64,000 bases of DNA. Source: Colletotrichum lupini (lineage: Eukaryota; Ascomycota; Sordariomycetes; Glomerellales; Glomerellaceae). Position 1 is the stretch's first letter. Each line of letters opens with the position of its first letter. A program made the translations under genes and the position numbers. The notes beneath the pieces were generated by a model. It ran no database searches, was not told the DNA's origin, and saw only the letters and a program-made list of their open reading frames with translations. The DNA lies in assembly GCF_023278565.1 (NCBI RefSeq), contig NC_064672.1:5518001-5582000 (forward strand), given 5' to 3'. Shown in pieces: positions 35,656 to 46,531 of the stretch.

Positions 35656-38413
35656 CTATCGATGGAATAAAGATCCTTCCCTCCTCCTCTGGTTTACATC
35701 GCCCTCCAATCCAAATCCGCACCTAATCTCGTTCGGCGACCAGAGCATGCTATCTCTTGCGCGGGGGTATCTTCCTCCATCCGGACCCATTCCATCTCCA
35801 ACATTCTGACCCATCACGCCGTATCCCAGCTTCAGCTTCTTCACGTCCTTGGGTACATCGCCTCTGTCTCTATCGGGACCTTCCCAATTGACCTTCTCCA
35901 ACGCTGGGCCTCTCGTCGCCGCCACCACGCTGGAGAACCGCGTGTTCCTCAATACACCCCCATTCTCATTTACCGCGAACCCACCAGCAATCACGCCCAT
36001 TATAGCTAGAAATATGGCGATGGAGTACACGATCCACAGGTCACGTTCATGGTAGCTGTACATGTTGGCCATGCGCGACTTCTGGCAGGGGAAACGATAT
36101 GCTGAATGATTCCCGTCAACGCCGCCCTCGCGCAGCCCGCCCGAAACCTCATTCGGATGAGCAGCCCATACGACGGGAAGGAACTGCGGGGTCGAAAAGA
36201 TGGAGAGAATGAGGTCTTCGTAGAATTCCTGCACCATATCCTGCAGATCAAAGACGGGAAAGTAGTTGTTGCGGGGGTCGAGGAGCTTCGTCTGGATGGC
36301 TTCCGTGTTAGCCATCGGATTTGCGGATTGCTTGTCGATCTGCACAGTGCCGTTCAGGAACTTGCGGAGCATAAAGCCCAGGGAATGGTACGCGGCGATG
36401 CGGCGGTATCTTTCAACATCTTGAGGGACGACGTAGTTTTCTTTCGGGGTCGCAGTGATGTTGTCTGCTGTGCCATCGTTCGCGTCGAGGCCGGGGATGT
36501 AGGTTGTATTGATGACAGGTATGGTGAAGTTGTGTTTCTTCATGTATGCTGACTGTGTAGTGTCGGTGTAGTTGAAGACGGCAGTGTACTCCGTTACATA
36601 GTGCTCGCATGCAAATATCTTGGGGACGTATTGCATTAGGTCATCCTCTTCCTTTGATGAAGCCGGATGGTCCGCGTCGGGCGGAACTACGTGACCAATC
36701 CAGATGACCGGCTCAGTGCGAAGAGCTCCCATGTGCTCAGGATACGGCGGCTTCATCTTTGGGATACCCCCAATCTCAACGTCCTTCATCTGCGTGGTGG
36801 AGTATTCTCCTCCGCTCGTGAAGGCGTAGTACGCGTACGTTCCTTCAGGAATGAGAATATCCGTTCCAAACGGCGGGGGAGCCTGCCCAGACTCTTGCGT
36901 AAGGTTCGTGGGTGTCGAGCCGATTCCCCTGGCCTGTTCGCTACACTTATACCCCGGGGCTGTGAAGTCTATCTCGAAAGTACAGTTCCAGCCCTTGCTG
37001 CACACCTCCGTTGAGGCGTTTTTACGCGCGACAACTTCCTGCAGGAAAGCTCCGAGAGTCGCGGTCTGCTGAAAGTTGGGACTTGGCCCGGTGTAGTAGT
37101 CAAACCAGCCCTCCGGCTCAGAGTCCGCCGGCTTGGTGGAGTTCCAGATGGACAGCGGCATCTCATAACGGCCGTCGATCTTGATGGGCTTTCGCCAGTC
37201 GTGAGTGTCCTCCCTTGCAAAATTCAGACTGCGAACAGCCGGGCAGGTAGTGTTTTGCAGAATGGTCTTGGGCTCAACAAGCAAAGTGTTGGCTGTGAGA
37301 ATGACCACCAAGGGAGAAAGCCTATGACCTGTGTGAGCAGATTTCCTTCATAATTTCTCATCAACTTGGATTTTTGACTGCTTACCAGACGAACAGGGCC
37401 AAAGCAGCCGCCACCTTGGCACCCTTGAGAAACTCCAAGTTCACAAAAGCAATAACGTTCTCCGTAGCAGCGAACATGGAATCCAGCGCGGCAATACTCA
37501 TAAACCTCGATCTCACAGTCGTCCAGATCCGCTGCTGGAATGCCGATATCACGGCGGCACCCAAACTCGCCTTGGCAGCGAAAGCCAGGATCGTGCCGTA
37601 CCTAAGCATGCGCACCTGGTCGTCCGCTGGTTGGCCGTCCAGGGTGTGATAGTAGACATGGTGGCCGATGGCGCAGCCGATGCCGAGCAATAGCCACAGG
37701 TACATGTTCCATGATGAGTGCCAGTTGCAGTGGGGTCGTTTCATTCGAAATGGCTTGTTCCTGTCATTTGGCGGGCCTAGATAGTTCTCGGGGACGTAAG
37801 GCGGCGGTTTTGGGGGCTCGTGATCGTGATCATGCTCGTACTGCTGCTGTGCACCGGCTGGAGGTGAGCGATGCCCATCGTAGACAGATTCTTGCGCATT
37901 CTGCAGCAGGCCGGCACGGGCATCATGGCGCTGGTCTCCGCCGCCTCCGCTGCCGTGGTGGTGAAGCGCATCCGCTTCTCTTGGAGAATCATCAGGCGAC
38001 TCCCGGCCGTGGAACGTGGGATCAGCGCCGTAATGCGCCGATCCGCTAAGCGAGCTCAGGTCGATGCCATGCGTGTCCATCGGGCCGCGTGTGGTCGTCT
38101 TCTGTGCCGTGGTGTCGTCCTCGGGCGTCGTCTCCGTGACATGGACGGATGGGCCGAACTTGTTCGGTGCGAATAATGATGTGAGCGGCACAGGTTTGCG
38201 AGGGATGGAGTTTGTTCGAGCGTGCCATCCCAGTTGCGGAGATGAAGTTGTTGACTCTGGTGACACGGGAGATACTACTTCTGATGCAGGTTGAGGAGCT
38301 TGATGAGGAGGTGGAGGTGAGCTTGGGGAGGATGGGATGGAGGATGCGCTAGTTCGCTGGCGCGCATCGAATCTGCCGAGGGGCTGCGGCAACGTCGTCA
38401 TGTTCGCTGTCAA
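35656..38413 (-). CDS. Large fungal membrane glycoprotein of unknown role, about 897 residues
   Basis: Exons are 38413-37386 and 37321-35656 with a 64-bp intron; frame is kept. The first 230 residues are disordered, rich in Ser/Pro/His/Thr. Hydrophobic segments follow near residues 236-255 (MYLWLLLGIGCAIGHHVYYH), 270-290, 320-345 and across the intron (LSPLVVILTANTLL). A large extracytoplasmic-type domain of about 400 residues comes next, with several N-X-S/T sites and paired cysteines. One further helix (IVYSIAIFLAIMGVIAGGF) and a basic tail end the protein. Fungal relatives are often labelled formylmethionine deformylase-like, a name not supported by any deformylase motif here. I infer a cell-surface or vacuolar membrane location only. 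Confidence 0.82.
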
Positions 38414-40291
38414 ATGTCTGTCCGTATGGCTGGATGAGATCCAGCTGGAATTTCAGCCCCCCTTGATAGACTGGTCCCACGGGAGAGAAACAAGACACAC
38501 AACCAGTCTCACACACACACCCAAATCGCCCATGCATGTGCCACCAGGCAACCACAAAAAGCAAGAGCCACGAAAGCTTTCGCGCGGTTGGCGTTCCCTT
38601 TAGTCGGTCGAGTCACGGGCCTCTTTTCTCCCTGGAATACAGTAAGCCTCGTGGCTGTGTCGTGAGTCCGCTTTTGCTGCTTGGCCACGCGAAGGAATCC
38701 CTTTCTGCAGTCTCCCGAAGGCGGAGTGGCGCGCGGGCGTGGTAGACACGGGATGGCTGATGCGTTTCGATCTTTGTTTTCGTACCAAGAACCGGTTCGT
38801 CCAGTCTCCTTCCCGTCAACTATGTTCCGGGGTCCCGGTAGTGTGGGTTCTTGTCGCTCCTCCGTATCCGAACGCTACCGCCGGATAGTTGTCGATCGGC
38901 GCGTATATCCGTTGCGCAATGGAGACCAAAACCTTACTTTACCAGAAGTTTTTTCTCTTCTCAAAGAATCACTGGCACGATCCATCTGAATTTTCGGGGA
39001 CCAGTGGAGCATTTGCACACAGGGATGGGCATTTCTGAACCCTCATCAAACCCATGTCGGCCCTCCAGCCCCCTTTTCCCACGCAGTTGGGACCAGCCGC
39101 AACATTCTGGGCCATTCTGCTGACACCGATGGTATGGGACGCGCCAATGAGACGGCACAACAACTTTTGAGGGGGAAATCTTCCAGGTTTCAACAGTCTG
39201 ACTGTTGGTCTTCTGCTTGAGGTCGCCATCTGATCGGATTTGCGACCAATAGTATGCCACCGTTGGAGAAGCTGAGCGAAGGATTCAACAGTCCCCGTTC
39301 CAGACTCTCTCGGTTGCGATGCAGGATACAGGTGGGTGGGCGGTGTCTGACTCGGCGACACTTGGTCCCCAAGAAGAGCTCAATCCCTTCCGATACTGCG
39401 GTATTAGCGGACCTGGGTCCGGAAAGAGTCAGAAGCACCCACAAAGGGTCCTTGGTCGTCCTCTCCATCGTCTATCGTTTGTGAGTGAAGGCTGTTTTTT
39501 GTCTTCGACATTATTCGAAAAGTCGATCAAACCAATGTGTCTTGAATGAAACGGACTCATCCTCTGCAGCGACTCGAGCACCCCCTCGCATCGCATTTCC
39601 GCGCGACGCCCGAAGCCTCTCGCCCCCAAGCTTCATCGAAAGCAGCTTTCATACTCGTAAAGATTGGCATTTTGATATCCTGGACTACAAGTGACTAGAA
39701 GTTTGTTGTCAATCATCGCCATTTACATATAAGTAACAATAACAACGGTGCCAGCTCAATATCGTGCCAGGATTCTTTAGTGCAGAACGCCGTCGAAAGA
39801 CAAACCGCGGCGACCAACATACCCTGGGGCCATCTCCCGTTCTCAGTTAGTCTATTGGAAGCCCAAGCAGCCCATCCCTTATGAAATGATATCGGTCCAC
39901 TATAGAGGGTCTGCTGAACCGCGCTTCAATGTTTTCACCACCATCACACGGTCAGCGATCAAGAGATTGGTTGGCCGCCTGATATCCCACAGAGATGCGA
40001 CTGAACAATCAGACAATCCCAGAAGCAAACATGGCGATCCCTGACTGTAACAAAGATAGGGTTCGGTCCCGGAACGGGTTCGCTCGCCCCCAGCCATTGA
40101 CGTCGAGAAGAACAGAAGGGCGTTCCCCGCACAAGATAGCGTGCTAGAAGTGTGCTGATAGGTATATCAACATGTGCAAGAGCCGTTCAATCTAGAAGAC
40201 TTTGCAGCTGTAGATCTGTCGCATCGTCATCGCTTCTTCTGCGTGCACACGCCGCCGACAGAAAGTCGCGCCGCGCTACGCAACAGTGGCC
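38414..40291. other. Divergent intergenic region
   Basis: About 1.9 kb separate the starts of the membrane glycoprotein (minus) and the P450 (plus) and hold both promoters. There is a CA-rich run near 38506-38521. Overlapping frames on both strands near 38.5-39.6 kb show no recognisable protein. Confidence 0.5.
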
Positions 40292-42155
40292 ATGTCTCCC
40301 CAAGATCAGATCTCCGAAATGCAAGGCACGAACGATACACTCGTTCTACCCTCATTGTACGGCAGCTTTGCGCTCTGTGCTTTAACTCTGCTGTCAATTT
40401 GGTATCTCGCGTCGTGGCACCGATTACGACATATCCCAGGTCCTTTCCTTAACTCTCTTTCGATTCTACCTATGCAGCATATGACAAGAGGTGGAAAATT
40501 GAGTTTCATGTTGAAAGATCTAGGAGACAAATATGGTAAGATTCTCAAGCGTGCGTCTCGATTCCGCCCAAGCTTACCATAGGCTCTTTAGGACCGCTAG
40601 TCCGCGTTGGCCCAAACGAAGTTTTGTTCGGCGATCCAGACACGTACCGCAAGATATCGGCGGTCAGGTCAGACTTCACCAAAGGTCCTTGGTACGCTCT
40701 CGCCAAGGTCGTGCCTGACTAGGATAGCCTGTTTTCGATGAGGGACGATGATCTAAGAAAGGAGTACAGAACCAAGCTGAGTCCTGGTGTATGTAGAAAC
40801 GTACAACTCGCTAAGTAACATTGAAGCTGACTTCAACTAGTACGCCGGTAGAGAGAATGGCGGCTTTGAGCCTGGTGTTGACAGAATCGTCGCACAATTC
40901 GTCAACCTAGTTGAAACTAAATACATCTCGACGCCGAAGGAATTTCGACCCATAGAGTTCTCCCATAAATCTCAATACTTTGCCCTCGACGTCGTCAGCG
41001 AGCTTTCTTTCGGAGAAGCGCTAGGATTCCTCGCAAATGATGAGGATTTGTTTGGTTATGTGGCAACCAATGACCTCATCTTTCCGTATCTCGCCGTCAT
41101 GCTCAATGTACCATGGGTGGGAATTTTCTTGCAGCAATGGCCGTTAAACAAGCTTCTACCCTTTTCCAGCGACGAGTTTGGCTTTGGTAAACTTATGGGG
41201 TAAGTCAAGAGACTTTATCCTGACTCTAGATGCGCTGCCTTCAAGCCATCAAGTGTCGACTAACTTGTGGCAGAATGGCCAAGAACCTGGCGGACAAGAA
41301 GTTAGCAGCCGCGTCGGATGAGAACAACATGGTCCAACAACACCTTCGCAACGGGGTAACTTACAAAGAGCTCTTGGCAGAGATCTTCCTGGAACTGTAA
41401 GCTTGGGTCTCAACGCAGCCTAAACACCTTGAGATAAACTGACAACCGGATAAAGAATCGCGGGCTCCGACTCTACCGCAACGGCAGTCCGCATGACTAT
41501 GCTCTGTCTGCTCAACACGCCGTCATCGCTAAATGCACTACGCCGCGAGATGGACCAAGGCATTGCCCAAGGCCGCATTAGTTCTCCGATCCGCGACTCC
41601 GAGGCCCGCCAACTACCTTACTTGCAGGCCGTGATCAGAGAAGGCATACGCATGTACCCACCGTCAACGGGCCTCAACTATAAGCAAGTAGCCAAGGGAG
41701 GAACAGAGCTGCATGGGCAGTTCTTGCCAGAGGGGACGCAGATGGGTATCAACATTCAAAAGTTGATGAGATCCAAGGACACATTTGGTTGCGACGCGGA
41801 TGTGTTTCGGCCAGAGCGCTGGCTGGAAGCCGCCGCTGAAGATGAAGACTGCTTTCGAGACATGTGTGGTGTCGTCGACCTAGCGTTCGGACATGGTCGG
41901 TTTCAGTGTCTTGGGAAGACTATCGCGGCTATGGAGTTGAACAAGATCTTCATTGAGGCGAGTTGGCGTCACCTTTGAATCCTCAATGTCTGACTTGAAG
42001 CGAGAAAGACTAATCGTGATCATGTAAAGCTATTCCGAAGGTTCGATTTCGCGGTGGTGACTCCTCAGGAGCCTCTCAAGCTCTATGATGCTGCTTTCTG
42101 GGTCACAACCAATTTCTGGTTACGAGTAGTACCGAGGCCGAGCGAATCTTCCTGA
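40292..42155 (+). pseudogene. Cytochrome P450 with in-frame TAG (probable pseudogene)
   Basis: Exons are 40292-40535, 40592-40788, 40841-41199, 41274-41396, 41456-41957 and 42030-42155. Five introns keep frame, and the sixth exon ends in TGA, for 516 codons. It has an N-terminal anchor (FALCALTLLSIWYLASW), a HIPGPF hinge, the I-helix AGSDSTATAVR, REGIRMYPP (ExxR) and the haem loop FGHGRFQCLG with Cys near residue 459. Codon 125 is TAG (40720-40722) in KVVPD-stop-DSLFSM, where related proteins would carry Gln; CAG to TAG is a C to T change before A. The last intron begins GCGAGT, so it needs a GC-AG splice; unspliced, the protein ends ten residues later in TGA. Otherwise no frameshift is seen. 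The enzyme would be ER-bound; substrate unknown. Confidence 0.85.
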
Positions 42156-43726
42156 TCTGACGTCAAATGCTTTCTAGAGGTTGTCACGATTTTAAGATAT
42201 CTCGCTAGCATGCAATTGCGACGCCCAAGATACCCATGTGCCTTTTGTCACTGGAAATGTTGCACAAGAGTTGCTGGGGAAGGATAAATTCTGGATCAAA
42301 CAACTGAGTGTTTAGATGCCGGAATCTCATAGAAAGCCATCTGAGGAGCGCGTATCCTACAGTATCGCAGAATGATTATTCGTGAAATAAGGTCACAGCC
42401 GTCGCTGTTTGTGCTGATGGACCTCATACGAGACTACATGTACTCTTCTTTGCTCCAAGACTCGGCGGTGAGAAGCTTGACGCTATACCCCAATATTTAC
42501 ACTTTCCCCTCACAAATCCCTGAACATCATCCATGGCACCGGAACAGAGTTTGGCGGCAATCCCGATGCATCCGCTGCCCTTATCGTCTCAATCCCTGAA
42601 GGCTCATTCGGGCACGATAAGATTATCGATACTAACATGGGTCCTGGCGGGAAACGTTCAGCGGTAACATTCTTGGCCAAGCTGCCAGAGTTCAACATGC
42701 GTCAGTCCGAGCATTGTACATAGAAAGTCTGGTTCGTGCGATTCAGTCTTCCATCGTATGTGCTCCAGCCAATAGTTCATCTGACATTCGTCATGTCAAT
42801 GGCCGTAGTCAGAAACCCAATCCAGAACTTCGGGCCGCACCTGATAGGCCTCTCTCAAGCTCAAAAGTCCCCTTGGCAAAGACACTCGTTATCAGTGCAA
42901 AGAGAGAGATGGTGTCACTCACGGCACGCAATGGATCCTTCCAAAGGTACCTGAGAAGCCTCAGCGGGATCGGCTTCGGTGTCGTCTTCGGTGACATACG
43001 TGACTAGAGCACCCAAGCGCGGTCCCCTCAGAGCAGGGGGAAAGAGAGCTGTCATTGCGGGGAATATCCATTAACATTTGTTCCCCATGCCGCCCCACGC
43101 CAACACTCCAGTCATGGCAACGCGGCATGCCTCCTTGTGTGCCATCAGCTTATCCACGGCGAACAAAGCTACCCCGCCGGCATTGCTTGGCATACATCGA
43201 ATTCTAGCACGAACAAGGCAGGTCGCTCACGTTCCCAAGCAGCTAAGCTCTCTCTTCCACGCCGTCTTACTGCTTGCCGTCGCATCATCGCTTGGATTGG
43301 GGTAGACAAAGCTCGAAGTTACCATGTCTCCCCCAGGAATCGGGTCAGCTTCTCCCCAAAGTACCGGGTCTTTGGAGAAAGATATGACGACGTGCGTTCT
43401 TACTGCCTTGCCCGCAGACAGCAGGTTCTTCCTAGCCTGCATATCGCCAATACCATCAGAGCAGGGCGAACAGCTCCAGAATGCCAAGCATTATTGCGGG
43501 AAAGTCTTGTTTAATGGCATCACCGGCCTTACCGATGACTGATGATTGCTGGGCATATTTTCTGCGATTCCATTGTGGACGGGCTGTCTGCGGGCGAGAG
43601 CTATAACTGCGCCTTCCCGTCACCCCTCCCGGAGGCCGAACTTCGGCAGAGACCTTCTTGTTCTCAACATTTCAATACAAAATTGAGCTAGATCTATGCC
43701 CATTACTCGATAGGATTTTGCCCATC
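42156..43726. other. Intergenic with one protein-like frame
   Basis: About 1.6 kb. A start-less open frame at 42481-42723 (about 80 codons, with IIHGTGTEFGGNPDASAALI) looks more protein-like than its surroundings but matches no family I know. Nothing else is seen. Confidence 0.4.
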
Positions 43727-46114
43727 ATGCGTTGCAGTCAAGTCTCACTCGCCTTGACCTACGCGGCTCTCGCCTCGGCCTGCCAACGGGACTTCTTTGT
43801 CGAGAAGCGGCACACCCACCGCAAGCCCATCACGAAGCGCGCCGACGACGTGTGGCCTCCAGTGCTTACAGAGGAGGAGACTATCTTGGTCAATGCCTTT
43901 GACAATGTCACAGTCGACGAGTGGTCAGACTACTACGGTCACCAGGTCAAGCTTGCAGGACTCGGAAAGGAAGCGGCGCAGTGGACGGCAGATCGGTGGA
44001 CAGAGAACGGTTTCAATGCGCAACTTAAGGAGTACCACGTCTACCTAAGCTATCCTGTTCATGCTTCACTGGATATCTCCTACCCCAATGGCACGACAAA
44101 CAATGTCAGACTCGATGAGGATATTCTGGAGGAAGACGATGTGACGGGGAGGGAGGATAGACAGCCAACTTTCCACGGTTACTCTGCGTCAGGAAACGTG
44201 ACCGGTGAATATGTCTACGTTGGGTGAGTGTTCCGCTGCCATACCATGTGTGTTGGGCCATGCTCATTATTCATGAAGACGCGGTTCCCAGGCAGACTTT
44301 GATCGCCTCGTTGAATTGGGAGTCGAGCTCGAAGGCAAGATCGCACTGGCCAGATACGGCGGGCTCTTCCGTGGCTTGAAGGTCAAGAATGCGCAAGATC
44401 ACGGCATGATCGGCGCAGTTATTTTCACCGATCCCGGCGATGACGGAAACCAGACCGTTGCGAACGGTTACGAGGCGTATCCCCGTAAGTCTCCCGTTCC
44501 ATCGAATCAGTACCTAAAAGCAGTGTGATAACCGTATAATGTGCAGACGGGCCTGCCAGAAATCCTAGTGCCGTCCAGAAAGGCTCCGTTCTGTTCCTCT
44601 CCACTCACCCGGGCGATCCAACCACCCCAGGCTACCCATCCCACGAGGGCGTCGAACGCGCAGACATTTCACCCGTCACGCCCAAAATTCCTTCCATACC
44701 AATCTCCTACGCATCTGCCGAGCCCCTGCTGCAGGCTCTTGATGGTTTCGGCGTGTCCGCAGAGGAAGTCAACCGGACTATCTGGGCGGGTGCGTTGAAC
44801 GCCAACTACAGTTCAGGGCCAGCCCCGGGCGTCACCCTGCACCTGGACAACTTGATGGAAGGGAAGATCACGCCTATTTGGAACGTCATTGGCCAAATCA
44901 ACGGCACCAACGCCGACGAGACGATTGTCATTGGGAACCATCGCGACACCTGGATGATCGGAGGCAACGGAGACCCCAACTCTGGATCCGCCATCTTGGT
45001 TGAGTTCACGAAAGCTGTCAACGTTCTTGTATCCAAGGGCTGGAAGCCCAAGAGGAACATGTAAGTCATTGACCCTCTAGCCGACGGGATGAATACAGAC
45101 TCTGACTCTTTAGCGTGATCGCGTCCTGGGACGCCGAGGAGTACGGCCTCGTCGGCAGCACTGAATGGGTCGAGGATCATGTCGACTGGCTTACCGAGAC
45201 AGCCGTGGCGTATCTGAATATTGATGTGGCAGTATCAGGCCCAAGGCCTGCCCTCGCAACCACACCTGAGCTGCAGACCGTCGGCACTGAGATCTTCAAG
45301 AAGATCATCTATCCCAACTTTGGCGGCTTCAACATCAGCCTCTACGACGCTTGGCTGGAGTCCTCTGAAGGAATAGTTGAGTCGTTGGGCAGCGGTAGTG
45401 ACTTTACAGGCTTCTTGCACCGGGGTATCAACTCGGTGAGTACTTACTGAGGGCCAAGAGGCCGCTCTAGACCGCTTCAAAGTAACAACAGCTGACTTGT
45501 CCAAGCTCGACGTTGGTTCCAACAATGGCGCGACCGATCCAATCTGGCACTACCACTCCAATTACGACACCTACCACTGGATGGCCAACTTCGGCGACCC
45601 AGGCTTCCTCGTCCACGCCGCCATTGGCCAGTACCTCACGCTCCTCGCCTACCACCTCGCCGACGACGAGGTCCTCCCCATTGACGTGCCAAACTACGCC
45701 ACCGAGCTTCGCGCATACCTCTCTGATCTGGAAGAGTACGCTGAATCCGAGGGCGCCGAGATCGATCTCTCCGAACTCTCTGACGCCATCGAGGTCTTTG
45801 CGACGCGGGCCGATGAGGTCAAGGCTTTGGAGCAGCTCGCTGTTACAACGGGCGACGCGGATCTGATCACCGTTGTGAACCACAAGTACCGCGACTTCCA
45901 GCGGGGATTCATCAGCCAGGGTGGTTTGCCTGATCGGGAGTTCTACAAGCACGTCATCACTGCTCCGGGCCTGGACACCGGATATGCTGCTGTTCTGTTC
46001 CCTGGCATCACTGAAGGCATCCAGTACGGCAAGGGTAACCTCACCGTCGCCGAGGAGTGGGTTTCAAAGACTGCTCGAGGCATCCTGCGGGCTGCCGATA
46101 TTATCAAAACGTAA
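43727..46114 (+). CDS. M28 glutamate-carboxypeptidase-II-like metallopeptidase, about 715 residues
   Basis: Exons are 43727-44223, 44279-44484, 44547-45060, 45114-45435 and 45506-46114, with all GT-AG introns 51-70 bp. A signal peptide (SLALTYAALASAC) starts the protein. A protease-associated domain follows (VGRGSQADFDRLVELGVELEG). The M28 zinc core comes next: GNHRDTW (His), GNGDPNSG (Asp bridging), WDAEEYGL (Glu base and ligand), LNIDVAVSG (Asp) and HYHSNYD (His). A transferrin-receptor-dimer-like helical C-terminus ends it. This is the full layout of the glutamate carboxypeptidase II/Tre2 group. It should act outside the cell or in the vacuole, trimming acidic residues from peptides. The upstream in-frame ATG at 43658 would place the hydrophobic stretch too far inside, so 43727 is preferred. 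Confidence 0.92.
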
Positions 46115-46531
46115 TGTCTCGACGGACACCCGGTGGGTCTCGCCGTCTCCGGGCTCACGGCGCAGATCGGGCCCAGTTCTCCTGGCCTTTCTCCGACTTG
46201 CATATGACATGACGAAATGAAGTCTTAGCTAGAAGAATAATAATTAATCGTAAATCACTTCATTGGGCATAGTCTATACATGTAGAGTTTGATGGTAAGT
46301 TCTATTATTGAGATAGCCCTAATATTGAGGCTCGTGTGTGCATCATTCAAGATCTCCGTGTCAGGGTCGTAAGCACTATGTCACGGCTGTAATTCCTCAA
46401 GCCTGATGGTCATCAAATGTCATTCATTGAATCTCGAAACAGCCTAAACTCCAACCCGTCCTTTCCGAATCGATGAAACCGTGTAATCATTCCAACAACA
46501 CACCCCTACTAAAAGGGTTATGTTGGATTCC
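46115..46531. other. Intergenic, convergent 3' regions
   Basis: This is 417 bp between the stop codons of the peptidase and the AAA ATPase. No gene is seen. Confidence 0.5.
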
